From assembly GCA_028753945.1 (NCBI GenBank), contig JAPNXP010000003.1, forward strand, positions 5,704,001 through 5,768,000: a stretch of DNA of 64,000 bases. The letters run 5' to 3'. Positions 1-14,886 of the stretch are shown piece by piece; the first letter of the stretch is position 1; each line of letters begins with the position of its first letter. The notes under the pieces were generated by a model. That model was given only the letters and a program-made list of their open reading frames with translations. It was not told the origin of the DNA and did not search any database. The translations under genes and the position numbers were made by a program. The stretch comes from Hexactinellida sp. DTS-2022 (Eukaryota > Porifera > Hexactinellida).

Positions 1-470
1 AACACTTTATCCCTGACTGACGTATAACACATGGTATAACACTTTATCCCTGACTGTACGTATAACACATGATATAACACTTTATCCCTGACTGTACGTA
101 TAACACTTGATATAACACTTTATCCCTGACTGACGTATAACACATGATATAACACTTTATCCCTGACTGTACGTATAACACATGATATAACACTTTATCC
201 CTGACTGTACGTATAACACATGATATAACACTTTATCCCTGACTGTACGTATAACACTTGATATAACACTTTATCCCTGACTGTACGTATAACACTTGAT
301 ATAACACTTTATCCCTGACTGTACGTATAACACTTGATATAACACTTTATCCCTGACTGTACGTATAACACTTGATATAACACTTTATCCCTGACTGTAC
401 GTATAACACTTGATATAACACTTTATCCCTGACTGTACGTATAACACATGATATACACTTTACCCTGCGC
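1..470. repeat. 38-bp minisatellite abutting the acceptor of the first visible exon
   Basis: About a dozen tandem copies of a 38-bp unit containing TATAACACTTTATCCCTGAC and GTACGTATAACAC. The array fills the visible part of the intron and ends a few bases before the acceptor at 484, whose own bases (TATAACACACAG) look like a truncated unit. Copies are close to identical, implying recent expansion. Confidence 0.92.
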
Positions 471-484
471 TGTATAACACACAG

Positions 485-3400
485 GTCTGTTGCTTGACGA
501 GGCTACTGTCCAGAGGAGCCCCTTCACGGTGCCGCCCTCCCTCTACAAGTGCGGGTGTGTGGAGACCCCGCAGAAGGGCCTGGAGGTGGCTAAGCAGATT
601 GGATTCCCAGTTATGATAAAGGCGTCCGAGGGGGGAGGGGGGAAGGGGATCCGGAAGGTTTGCTGCGAGGAGGAATTCCACACTCTCTTCAGACAGGTAA
701 CTACCTTGTATATAACTACAGTTGACTGATTATATGGACACAGATATGGCGAATTTGCATAGCCTATAAAACACATGCGAGTGACTCCGGTTGATACGAA
801 TTCAGGAAATTCCGTACAAATTTCTACGGTCCCCTTGTGTTCGTATGCGAGAGTCTACTTGTGTTTTACATTAGTTTTTATTAAAATTTAATTTAACATT
901 GTATATGTTGACTGCGTTATAACGAAGTGCTTGGAACCTGTAAATTCCTTCGTTATATCCGGATATTCGTTATATGCGGTAATTATTTATTTATTTAGTG
1001 CTCTGGGGGAAATCTCCATTACGTTTAAGTGGTTATTTGTTATATCCGACATGGTTATAACGGGAGTTCACTGTAGTATTGCTCTGGAGAAAAAAATGTA
1101 TTTGTTGTTAGTAGATATTCGGTATTGTCTTTTATTCAGAATGCTAGTTATTGTGATACTGTATAACTCTATTATATCTATTAGGTGCAGACAGAGGTGC
1201 AGGGCTCCCCCATATTCGTAATGAAGCTGGCTACCAACGCCAGACACCTGGAGGTGCAGATCCTGGCAGACGAGTCCGGCCAGGCCATATCTCTAATGGG
1301 GCGGGACTGTAGCGTGCAGAGGAGACACCAGAAGATCATAGAGGAGGCCCCCGTATCGATAGCACCCGCCGCTGTCTTCCAAGAGATGGAGCGAGCTGCC
1401 GTAAGGCTGGCTTCTATGGTGGGGTATGTGAGCGCTGGGACTGTGGAGTATCTGTATACAGAGGAGGAAGGGTTCTACTTCCTGGAGCTAAACCCAAGAC
1501 TTCAGGTGTTGCACTAGTGCAGTATTAGTACTGTAGTACCTCGTTAGTAGGGACACCAGGGGACAGTAATACTATGCTTTCGCCTTATCTGGAATTCGTA
1601 TCGTATTGAAAAGGCTTTGAAGGGGACTGAAATAGTCTTCGTATTTAACCGGAATTTCGTATTAACCGGTGTCAGTCGTATTGAGAAGGCTTTGAAGGGG
1701 ACTGAAATTGTGTTCATACTAACGAGGTTCTACTGTATTTAGAGCTTAAGTTATACCCTAAGTATCTTGCTTTCATCCAAGCAAAATTTATTGCTCGTCT
1801 AGATTAAGTTTGAGCTCTCACACGGCCTAGAATACACATTTATATTACTTCTATGGGAGCATCTCTCGATTTTCGCATACCTAGAAAAGTTTCCTTTCAA
1901 TTGAGAATCGTGCCGCCTGGATGAAACACTACTAAGGTTCTACTGTAGTACTTATAGCCTAGGTTATACCCTAAGTATCCACTGTATAACCTGTATAACC
2001 TGTATAACCTAAGTATAAACTGTATAACCTAAGTATAACCTGTATAACCTGTTAACCTGTATAACCTGTAGGTAGAGCACCCCTGCACCGAGATGGTGAC
2101 AGAGGTTAACCTGCCGGCTGCCCAGCTGCAGATAGCTATGGGGGTACCTCTCCACAGAATCAGAGACATAAGGGTGCTCTATAACGAGGATCCTCTGGGC
2201 AGCTCTAAGATAGATTTCTGTAACCCCAGACATGTGCCTGTACCCAGAGGGGCAGTCATAGCCTGTCGGATAACAGCTGAGAACCCGGACGAGGGCTTTA
2301 AGCCCAGCTCGGGTCGGATCCACGAACTCAACTTCCGGTCTAGCAGGAATGTGTGGGGATACTTCAGTCTGGGCGTTTCAGGGGGCCTGCATGAGTTCGC
2401 AGATTCTCAGTTCGGACACTGTTTCTCTTGGGGAGAAACCCGGGCCCAGGCCAGAGGGTCAGTTGCATGCCATCCTATACAGTATAGGCTATAACAGACA
2501 TGTCCATAACAGACATGTCTATAACAGACATGTCTATAACAGACATGTCTATAACAGACATGTCCATAACAGACATGTCCATAACAGACATGTCCATAAC
2601 AGACATGTCTATAACAGACATGTCTATAACAGACATGTCTATAACAGACATGTCTATAACAGACATGTCCATAACAGACATGTCCATGACAGACATGTCC
2701 ATAACAGACATGTCCATAACAGACATGTCTATAACAGACATGTCTATGACAGACATGTCCATAACAGACATGTCTATAACAGACATGCTGTATAGGAATA
2801 TGGTTCTCGCTCTGAAGGAGCTCATTATTCGCGGGGACTTCAGGACTACTGTAGAGTATCTTGTTAAGCTTCTGGAGACGGAGAACTTTCAGCAGAACAA
2901 CATACACACGGGTTGGTTGGATCAGCTGATCAGCGAGAGAGTCAAGGCGGAAGCTCCTGATACTATAATAGGTAGGAACCTAACTGTGTTCATTAGTTTA
3001 TGAGTTAATGATTAATTGATGATTTTATTTGGGATACTTGTATATCGGCCAACTCTTTTCAATATAAAACCCGGGTTCACAAAGATGAATTGTTGACATC
3101 TAACATGAATGAAAATGGCATAGAAAAAAGTGATTCTGTCCTGAAAAATCTCTCAATTAACCTAAGTAGAGCTAGGTAGATGTATTTCCAATAATATTTA
3201 ACAAACAGATTTGATACAAATCATGTTGGAACTGGAAGCGACATATATAATATACTTTAATTCAGTGGCTTCCAACCTGGGTCCACAAGATCTCAAAATC
3301 TATATTACGGGCGATGGGAGGGGGTCCACAGGATGTCTAATATTACTATAGGGGGTACACGGATGAAAAATGTTGGGAATCACTGCTTTAATTCGATTAA

Positions 3401-6400
3401 TACACGAACACAAACAGATGATATACATCATGTTGGACGGACATGTATAATATACTTAATTGTATTATTATAATTAGGAGTTATCTGTGGGGCTATCTGC
3501 ATATCTGAGGCTACATTCCAGAAGCGGTTCGCTGACTACAGAACCTGTCTCAGTCGGGGGCTCGTGCTTAACGCGGGGTTTCTTAACAACTCCGTTGACA
3601 TAGAGCTCACTTACGAAGGTGTCAAGTACACCCTCTCCTCCTCTCGGATAGGCCCCACTCTCTATCTCCTGGCGCTCAACGGGTCCCATCTGGAGGCTAG
3701 GGTGCATAGGCTTAGCGACGGGGGTCTCTTGATATCCACACAGGACAACAGCTACACTGCATACATGCGGGAGGATGTGGACAGACACAGGTGCTTGTTA
3801 TATGCTAGCGATTATAGGGACATGTGTGTGGGGTTATGGTGCTAATTAGAGCGTGTTAGTACAGGTGCTTATAATAGTAGACTAGCGCTTCTATAGGGAA
3901 ATATGTATGGGATAGTAGTACAGTTGTTATATTGAGAATAGATTAGTACACAAGATTGGTATTTTTAAATTGCTCTTAAATTAATTAAAGACTTGAAATT
4001 TGTCTCTCCTTATTTACATGCTGGCTATTTACAATATCAAACTACTGTCTTGTCTGCTTATTGGGAACAATATTTCGTCTGCTTAATATACAAACTTTGT
4101 TATGAACAAGGCTTATGATCCCAATTTATCAACTTACATAGAGTTTGTATTAAGTTGAGTTCGCTTTTTATCAACTCTCTATATTATGAACACACTTTTG
4201 TGCCTTGAGTGTTCACAACAAAAGAAACTGACTCTAGTTAGCATGCTTCCATCCATGCAAATTTTCTGCTCGCCTAGATTTAGTTTGAGCTCGCTCACAC
4301 GCACCTCAACACTCATTTTTGAGTTGACTGAATTAGACCGAAAATCTAGGCAGAAAATCTGATTTTCTAAGACTGGAATAAGACCGAATGGAATAAGACC
4401 GAAAAAAAATCAGGACTGGAATAAGACCGAATGGAATAAGACCGAAAATAATGAGTACTGGAATAAGACCGAATGGAATAAGACCGAAAAAAAATCAATA
4501 CTGGAATAAGACCGAATGGAATAAGACCGAAAAAAAATCAGTACTGGAATAAGACCGAATGGAATAAGACCGAAAGGAAATAAGTACTGGAATAAGACCG
4601 AATGGAATAAGACCGAAAAAAAATCAGTACTGGAATAAGACCGAATGGAATAAGACCGAAAAAAATCAGTACTGGAATAAGACCGAATAATATAAGGACT
4701 ACTCTGAAATACGTATCTATTGGTAAGAATAAAAGTGAAACCTCGACTTTCTAAGCGTGAATTATGGTTCATTGAGAAAACACCCGACTATGTGATTAAT
4801 GGAGAAAATACTCGCCTTTTTAAGTGTGATATATGTATCATGGAGAAAACACTGGCCACTCTAATTGTCTTTTATGGAGAATGGTTAAAACGCTCGCCTT
4901 TCTAAGTGTCTAATATTGATCAGGGTGAAAAGCAGCCCTTATATTTTTTCGGTCTTATTCCATTCGGTCTTATTCCAGTATTGATTTTTTTTCGGTCTTA
5001 TTCCATTCGGTCTTATTCCAGTACTGATTTTTTTTCGGTCTTATTCCATTCGGTCTTATTCCAGTACTGATTTTTTTTCGGTCTTATTCAATTCGGTCTT
5101 ATTCCAGTATTGATTTTTTTTCGGTCTTATTCCATTCGGTCTTATTCCAGTACTGATTTTTTTCGGTCTTATTCCATTCGGTCTTATTCCAGTACTGATT
5201 TCCTTTCGGTCTTATTCCATTCGGTCTTATTCCAGTACTGATTTTTTTCGGTCTTATTCCATTCGGTCTTATTCCATTCGGTCTTATTCAGGTTTCCCTC
5301 ATTTTTGTATATTTATCTCTCGATTTTCGCCTAAAAAAGTTGCCTTTCAAATTATTCGCATCGCACTGCCTATATAAACCCCTGCTATATACTATTTATT
5401 TGTGTAGGTTTGTGATAGACGGCAAGACGATAGTGTTTACGAAGGAGACTGACCCGAGTCTGATAAGAGTCTCCAGTCCGGGTAAGCTATTACAGTACTT
5501 CCCGCAAGAGGGCACCATGGTCTGTGAGGGGGACACTATTGCTGAGATCGAGGTTATGAAGATGGTCACTACCGTCCTCTCCTCTGCCACGGGAGTTATC
5601 AGCTTCGTTAAGAGACCCGGGGCCGTCTTACAAACAGGGGATGTTATTGCTACGCTAGAGTTAGATGATAGTTCTATGCTTATACAGGTACGTATGTACT
5701 GGGAATGGTATAGTAGATGCCGGTATAAGAACACTGGTTATAACTTATAAGAACATTCTACTGGATAACGGTTGCCATATACCCCTATTAATATATGTCG
5801 GTTATAAGAACATTATATGCAGTTCCCGACGATGTTCTTATAACCGGTATCCACTGTAAAGGCAAGGAATTATCCAGGAGCGCGAGACGCTCCTATGGGA
5901 GTATGATTTTTGAAAATATTAATTAGGAGCGCGAAAATTTGGAATCTTCTCCTATACCGTAACATTAATTTGTGATTTAGGCGTATGGAAATTGGATCAG
6001 ACCAGGATTAAGAGCGCATTTACAATGCCTGTACAATACACTGGATATATTATATACCGTATTTCCTCGAATAAGCGCCGGGTCAATGAAATGGCATTGG
6101 TAATATGGTATGATACAATTTAAACACATTAATTGATTACTACACAAGTTTCAGTTACAGTGGTGTTCGCCTAATAGCAATATTGCTCAATTAGCAAGTC
6201 ATTTTCAGTCCCCAAGCGAGCATTTAATGTTAATTCTGTTCCTCTAATAGCAAGTTCGCATATTAGCAAGCAAATTTCATACAAAATGCGACTTGCTATT
6301 ACTGGAACACCACTGTACTACTATTTATGTTATACTGTGTATTATCTAGGCGGACCCCTACACAGAGCAGTTCCCTACCCATCTAACCACACCAAAGGTT

Positions 6401-9400
6401 TCTACCGAGAAGGTTAGCAACTCCTTCCAAGACGCACTCGAGAGGATACAGTACCTAATGTCCGGCTTCGCTCTACCGGAGTCCATCGCTAGACATCACA
6501 TGGAATCCGTGCACAGCAAACTGATCAGCTGTTTGAAGGACCCGAGGCTCCCTCTGCTGGAGCTGCAGCAGGTCATGTCGAGTCTGTCCGGGAGAATCCC
6601 GCCGGATGTGGATAGAGGGATAAACGATGAGCTCAGATGCTATGAGAAGAACTGTACCTCGCTTATAGTCCCGTTCCCAAGCCTGCCGGTTAGTTGGGAT
6701 TGGGAAGAAGTTAGATTATTGAACTTGTGAATACAGTAGTGTTTGAAACATAATAGCAAGTCGCATTTTGTATGAAATTTCCTTGCTAATAGGCGAACTT
6801 GCTATTATAGAAACAGAATTAACGTTAAATGCTCGCTTGTGTACTGAAAATAAATTGATAATAGAGTAATATTTTCTATTAGAGCAATTGCTATTAGGCG
6901 AACACCACTGTAGTATAAATTTTGTTGTTGTAATTGTACAAGGACTTAATTCATTATACAAACAGGCTTACAATAGGTGAATTTTTGATGTTAAAATGAC
7001 TTTACAAATGTTACGCTGGAAAAGGCAATATATACTTGACTTTCTTTCATAAGAACATCAGGTGACTGTCAAATTTATTCGTATTATCCATAAGCCAGAG
7101 TCACTTGCATGCATTTGTATAGGCAGGGGAATTAAACTTTGTACTCCTTAACCGATAGATAGTTGGCCTTATCCGTGTTCTTATTATCGAGAGTCTACTG
7201 TACAAATAACTCTTTAATTGCTTACTCCATTGCTTTATCTATCAATACCAATATCTTTATCAATAACCAATTTCAATATCAGTCTACTGTATAGTAATTC
7301 CATAATATAATCCATTGCTTTCCTTTCAGATAACAAACATTCTGGACATGCACGCGGCTTCCCTCAAGCAGCAGGCCGAACAGAATGCATTCTATCTGTC
7401 CACTCAGCCTATTCAGGATGTGGTCAGGAAGTTTGCTAACGGAATTATTGGGCACTTGAAGTCCACTATAATAAACCTGCTCAGCGAGTACTACAGGTGT
7501 GTTGTAGATAGCAACAACTTAATTGCAGGAATCTAATTAATATATATACTAAGTAAGGCAGAAAAGTCTGTTAACACATTTGAAGAAGTAGTATAAAGAA
7601 ATATAAAAATATATAGACAATAAATACTATCAGGATTTCGTCTAGTATTTCGTTTTACCCAGAGTAAAAATTAATTACTCTATCCGTTTGGGAAATATAG
7701 AGTAAAACATCCTTATAAGCAGATATTTCGTTATATCCTACTTCGTTATAACATTAGATGGTTTACTGTATTCAAAATTACTTGCAATTTGAAAAAACCC
7801 TACTTTGTTTTAAAAACCAGGAAATACTTTCAGTATTGTTCACAAACAGTGGTTATTCCCTACATTACAATACAATTAATATCATTACCCTCTACTAATA
7901 TATAGAGTGGAGAAGGTATTCAATCTGAACACATATGAACAGTCAGCAGAGCTCCTTAAGGCCTCACACAATGACGACATTAGCAAAGTTACAGACGACA
8001 TATTCTCTCACTTCTACGTGAGTTGTAAGAACTCCATCGCCAATAAGATTATAGCGGACCTGGGTAATCTGTCGGGGCAGCTCAGTGATGAGGTATACTC
8101 CATTCTACACGAGCTGACTACTCTAACCAACCATAAGAACTCCAAGGTCAATCTAGCCGCCAGACAGGTAACTGTACATACATGCAGTGTGTTATACAGC
8201 ATTTGTAAATACGCTCCTAATCCTCGTCTGATCCAATTTTCATACGCCTAAATCACATATTAATGTTGGGTATAGGAGAGGATTCAAAATTTTCGCGCTC
8301 CTAATTATATATTTACCAAAAATCTTGCTCCAAAAAGGAGCGTCTCGCGCTCCTGGATAATCCCTTGCATGTATGATTCATATGGTATATACGCTTCTCA
8401 CAGTGTTTATAGTATTTGCTAACTATACAATCCAATGGTCATTAGTTGTAAAATTGTACGATTTTAAAACTCCATGTTTATTTAATTCTTATAACTTATA
8501 ATTTAATAATTTAATTTTAATGTAATTTGATTATTTATTCTGATTTCGCTCCATTTATTTGTTAGTTTGTTAGTTTGTTAGTTAGTTAGTTAGTTAGTTA
8601 ATTTGTTTGTTTGTTTGTTCATTCGTTTATTTGTTCATTTATTTATTTGTTTATGTACTTGTTGGTTGTTTGTTTGTTTGTTCATTTGTTTATTTGTTCA
8701 TTTGTTGTTAGTTTATTTATTTGTGTATTTACTAATTCTATTTATGTATGTATATATTGGTTATTTAGGTGTTAATCCAGAGCCTGCAGCCCCCGTACCC
8801 GGTGCGCTATAATCAGGTTCAGTCCATATTCCTGCAGGCGGTGGCAGAGGACGAGTTTGCTTCCGAGAAGCTGCAACAGCTGATTCTCTCGGACTCAAAT
8901 CTATTCGATATTCTCCCTCAGTTCTTCTACCACCGCAACTCCTCCGTATGCAGAGCAGCGCTGGAGGTAATGCCACAGCTAACTAGCTAGCTAACAATAG
9001 CTAGTGTATAGTTATAAGCTGTATAATACGCGTATGCATATTAGAAATAGATTTAGTAAATACAACATATTTGTACGTAGTATATGCATAATAAGTTATT
9101 TTGACATACCAAACTTGTTTTTATTCAATGACATGTTCCATAATTTGGCTACATAATTTGTAGTTATCTAAAATATTACGTACGTACTACATACAGTAGT
9201 CTCGTTAGTAGGAACACAGTTAATACGAACAGTATTTCTCAATTCTTCAAAGCCTTTTCAATACAAACTTCATTAGTTAATACGAATTCTGGATAAAGCG
9301 ATTACATTTTGACGGTCCCCTAGTGTTCGTACTAACGAGGTTCTACTGTATTATAACTTATAATTAAACTTACGTATAACACTTGGTGTACATATTAATC

Positions 9401-12400
9401 AGCTCTCACTAGGTGTATATCCGTCGGGCCTACACCGCATACGACATATCCTGTCTGAGTCACTGCCGGCTCTCAGACGCTACCTGTCTGGTGCTCTCTC
9501 AGTTCACTCTCCCCTCCTCGCACCCACACAGACAGGCAGTCACGAGACGCGCCTCCCTCATAACCAGAGAGGAGAGCTACTCCAACCTAGCGGACCTCGT
9601 CTCTAAGACACAGGATGTGCAGAGAGTAGCGCTACTGGCGGCACTAGACTCGTTAGAGCATGCTGATAAGTTAGTTGTTACATACGTACAGTAGATACCG
9701 GGTTAAATACCAAGTTAATACCAACTAGTTAATACCAAGTGTATAAATACAGTATGCAGCTGATAAGTTAGTTGTTACATACAGTAGATACCAGGTTAAT
9801 ACCAACTAGTTAATACCAAGTGTATAAATACAGTATACAGCTGACAAGTTAGTTGTTACATACAGTAGATACCAGGTTAATACCAACTAGTTAATACCAA
9901 GTGTATAAATACAGTATGCAGCTGATAAGTTAGTTGTTACATACAGTAGATACCAGGTTAATACCAACTAGTTAATACCAAGTGTATAATACAGTATACA
10001 GCTGACAAGTTAGTTGTGTACATACAGTAGATACCAGGTTAATACCATTAGTTAATACTAAGTGTATAAATACAGTATACAGCTGACAAGTTAGTTGTAC
10101 AAATACAGTATGTATATCCAGCTGCGATCATTAAATAGTAAAACAAACTTCTATGTGCACTGTGCAGTATATAGAGTGGAAAATAGTTTTTGTTGGAAGA
10201 GTAGTTTGTTGTTGCAACGATTTAATTATACGTAGTTGCAAAGTGTGTTTATAACTTTATACTATACACAAGTTAGCTATTAATCAGCTTCGCGCGTACT
10301 AACGGTAATCTGAGTAATACAAAACTTGAAGGGGACTGAAATAGTGTTCGTATTAACCGGAATATCATATTACCGTGTTTCTACAAATAGAGCCACTGTA
10401 TACTATTCCCATACTAATGTGTGTGTAGATATCTGACAGACCTGATAGACTTCCTACAGTGGCAGTCTCGGCAGAACTCCCCCACCAGTCTCAGCTCAGA
10501 CTTCGACAGCGCTCTCTCCTCTCCCACCGTCTCCAGTCTGGAGAGCCCCGTGGACATGCTGGAACATAATGCAAGTCTATTCTTTGTTATACTTATGTTA
10601 ATACCGTTATAACTCCATATTGTTGTCAAACTGAATCAGGGTTTCATCCAGGAAAATTTTCTGCGCGGCTAGATTAAGTTTGAGCTTACTCACACGCTCC
10701 TAAAGTACTCAATTTGTATTACGTATATGGGAGCATCGCTCGATTCTTGCACACACCTGGATGAACCCTGAACTGAATACTACTTATACTATTTGGCAAA
10801 GCTCAACCGAATATTCAACTATAGTAGAACCTCGTTAGTACGAACACCAGGGGACCACCAAAATATGTTCGCCTTATCCGGAATTCGTAATATCCAAGTA
10901 GTTTGACCCTGTTCGTATTAAGTATTAACCGTGTTCGTATTGAGTATTAACCGTTTTCGTACTAGCGAGGTTCTACTGTATTCGGTTACAACCTTAGTTA
11001 AAACCAGTCTTAAACTCATATCTATTTACCATCGAATGATCTAATACTCCAGGGGCCTTCTAAATTTTCTAAAAGGGGCCTTCTAAGTTTGTATTAGTTA
11101 TTACTATTGCCTTCATCTAGTTTGTATACTATTGCCTGCACAATATAATTTGTATACAATTGCCTTCACAATATAGTTTGTATTAGTTATTACAATTACC
11201 TTCTAGTTTGTATAATATTGCCTTCACAATATAGTTTGTATTAGTTATTACAATTGCCTTCTAGTTTGTATAATATTACCTTCACAATATAGTTTGTATT
11301 AGTTATTACAATTGCCTTCTAGTTTGTATAATATTACCTTCACAATATAGTTTGTATTAGTTATTACAATTGCCTTCTAGTTTGTATAATATTGCCTTCA
11401 CAATATAGTTTGTATAAGTTATTACAATTGCCTTCACCTAGTTTGTATACTATTGCCTGCACAATATAATTTGTATACAAATACAATTGCCTTCACCATC
11501 TAGTTTGTATAAGTTACTATTGCCATCACCATCTAGTTTGTATACTATTGCCTTCACCATTTAGTTTGTATAAGTTACTAATGTTGCCTTGTAGTTTGAG
11601 GATAACTGGAACCTGCCTAACATAATGTACCTGTCTATCCCGGCTGTCTCTCTGGAGGGTGCCCCCGGTACCGACCTGGATAAGCTGCAGGTGTTCCTGA
11701 ATACCCACTCCGAGCTGCTGTCCCTTAACAAGATACGGAGACTCACGTTCCTAATCATTCGAGAGAAGACTTATCCCGTGTTCCACACATTCAGAAACAG
11801 ACTTAATGTGAGTGTATAGTGAACTCCCGTTATAACTAAGTCGGATATAACGAAATAACTGCTTATAACAAAATGGGGATTCACTGTATATTGATACAGT
11901 GGATAACGGTTATATGAACAGGGTTGGAGTAGAGCAATGTTCTTATAAACGATACTTTTCAATAGTGATAAATAGAACCATTACAGGAAAATTCAAAACT
12001 ATTTTATATCAGATTTAGTTAATAGCATTTACCACTTAATACAGTACACCCTCGCTAATCCGAACGGGAGACCCAAAATTTATTTAATAATATAAGTAAC
12101 AAAAATTAAATATAGCTATATTACTATGGAATGAGAAATATATTTTAAGTAGTTCACTAGATATTTTGTTCGGATTATCGCGGTCATCACTTTATAGATG
12201 CCTATAGAAAATGTAATACGTACTTCACTAATCGGATCAGTAATTTTTAGATCAAACACTGCTGTTCGGATTAGCGAGTGTGTACAGTATATATTCTTAA
12301 CAAGTAGTATCGGGTATAATTCTTGTGTTCCTATCTGTTTAGTGGACTGAAGATTCCATCTACAGACACCTGGAGCCAGCTCTGGCCTTCCAGCTGGAAC

Positions 12401-14853
12401 TAACTAAGATGAGCAACTTCAAAATAGTTCGTATCAACGTTAACAATCCTACCATTCACTTCTACTTTGGGACCGCAAAGGTATTCAGCTTTAATAAACA
12501 AACAAACAAACAAACAAACAAATAAGTAAACAAACAAACAAATAAATATACAAACAATAAATAAATAAATAAAGTTAAGGACTTACCATAAGCATTCTAT
12601 GGGACTAACTTAATTTTCTGGATCGGGGATTGGTTAGTACATTCAACTAAATATATGCAATGCAATTAAAAAGCATGCTGTAAAAAATCATGCTGCGAAA
12701 AAAGCATGATGTTAACAAAATTATTTTGCTAATGGCTATTTTGCTAAATGCCATTTTACAGGTGTATTATAAGTAATTCCATATAAACAGAATTACTATT
12801 TATATAACTGTTATTAGGTTGAGGGAGGCAGTAAGGTTACCGACAAGAGATTCTTTATCCGCTCTATTCTGGGACACTCGGACCTGGTAGATCGGTCCGC
12901 TTCTCTGGAGTACATGATTAAGGAGGGAGAGAGAACCTTCTTAGAAGCTCTGGATTATCTCGAGTTGTTCTTCACAGAACCGCAGTACCAGCCGTCTGAC
13001 TGCAGTCACATATTCCTACACGTTATACCCACCGTCATCATAAACCCGCTTAACGTATGATGTTAGATAGTTAGATATACAGTAGAGCCTCGTTAATACC
13101 TACACCAGGGGACCGTCAAAATGTGTACTTATCTTAAATTCGTGTTAACTGGTGTCATTTTTACTGAAAAGGCTTTGAAGGGGGCTGAAATAATGTATGT
13201 ATTAACCGAAAATTCGTATTAATTGGTGTAATTTGTAACGAAAAGGCTTTGAAGGGGACTGAAATAGTGTACGTTTAACCGAAAATTCGCATTACCGTGT
13301 TCTTTATAACGAGGTTCTACTATGTTACTGTCTCTACATTCCTATTACCCTGTACCGTAACCAGGTAGAAGAGGAGCTCTACAAGATGGCTATGACTCAC
13401 GCTATCCGTCTGCTGAGACTGAGAGTAACTGTGGCGGAGATAAAGTGCACTGTGCGCGTTTCCGAGGATCCGCACTCTTGCGAGGAGAATATTAGATTCT
13501 TCCTAATTTGCGAATCCGGATTCTATCTCAAGATATACGCGTACAGGGAAATAGAGGGGCCAAATGGTATGCCATGTGTTGTATTGTTAAGCTGCTAGCA
13601 ACTGTTAGTTACTTTTAAATAACAACATAAATATTATTCATATTAGAAAATAGAAATTTGCAAATGCGAAATTCAGCATACTTGTTCATCTATGATCTAT
13701 TGTAATCACTTGGAAGTTAGTCTCTATCTCAACTATTAATGCGTTTCATACCCTTATCAATTTAATGCAACTGGCCAAACAAACAAACAAACAAACAGAC
13801 AAACAATAATCTAATTTAATAATAATGCAAACTCGACCATCAGAATACACCTGGCTGGTAAATTCGTTCAGCCTTAAATTATCCGAATATGTTAGACTGT
13901 CCCAAAGAGTTCGAATAATCTATGTACGTAGTATACTTATTAATTAATTGATACTAAGTATAGTATATAAATCGTGTTGTTATACCTGTTAGTATTTGGT
14001 ATTTAGCATTGAGACTGTCTATATTAACATTATCATCTGTTTCCAGGTAATCTAATATTTGACTCTATCTCGCTGGGGCGGGGGCGGGGCCCGCATCACG
14101 GCATGAAGGTGCACTATCCGTACCTGACTAAGGACCACCTGCAGTCCAAGCGCTTCACAGCACAGTCCATGGGCACCAGCTACGTGTACGACTTTCCGGA
14201 GATATTCCAGCAGAGCCTCAAGCTGCAGTGGGAGCTGTATGCTGAGAGGAGCAGGCATAAGGTGAGCATTCCTGAGGAGCTCATGGTTGCTACCGAGCTA
14301 GTGCTATCTGATGATGAGACTGCATTGGAAGAAGTTAATAGGGTGTCTGGGCTGAATAAGGTGAGTGTTGTTGTTGTTGTTGTTGTTGTTGTTATTATCA
14401 GGGTTTCCCCACTTTAAAAACCACTTACACAACGAAGTTTTAATTTATGCCCCCTTAAGAATGTACATATCCCAGATTGCCCCCCTTACATGCAAATCCT
14501 GTATGAAACACTGATTATTATTTGTTATTATTGTTGTTATTATTGTTGTTGTTATAACTATTGTTGTTGTTATTGTTGTTGTTGTTGTTGTTGTTGTTGT
14601 TATTATCAGGGTTTCCCCACTTTAAAAACCACTTACACAACGAAGTTTTAATTTATGCCCCCTTAAGAATGTACATTTCCCAGATTGCCCCCCTTACATG
14701 CAAATCCTGTATGAAACACTGATTATTATTTGTTAATATTGTTGTCCTTATTGATGTGTTGTTGGTGTTATTATTGTTGTTGTTAGTGATATGTTGTTGG
14801 TTTTATATTATTGCTTCTTCTTCTTGTTATTGTTGTTGTTGTGTTGTTATTGT

Positions 14854-14886
<33 letters not shown>

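Noticed and set aside
1-470. CRISPR-like direct repeat array
   Set aside because: Repeats are head-to-tail without unique spacers and the DNA is animal nuclear sequence; it is a minisatellite. The same applies to the other arrays.
2349-3003. Overlapping ORFs of 100-170 codons on both strands (ITDMS/NRHVY repeats)
   Set aside because: All come from a 15-bp minisatellite inside a carboxylase intron; the ORF frame does not match the spliced exons and the true frame stops at 2494.
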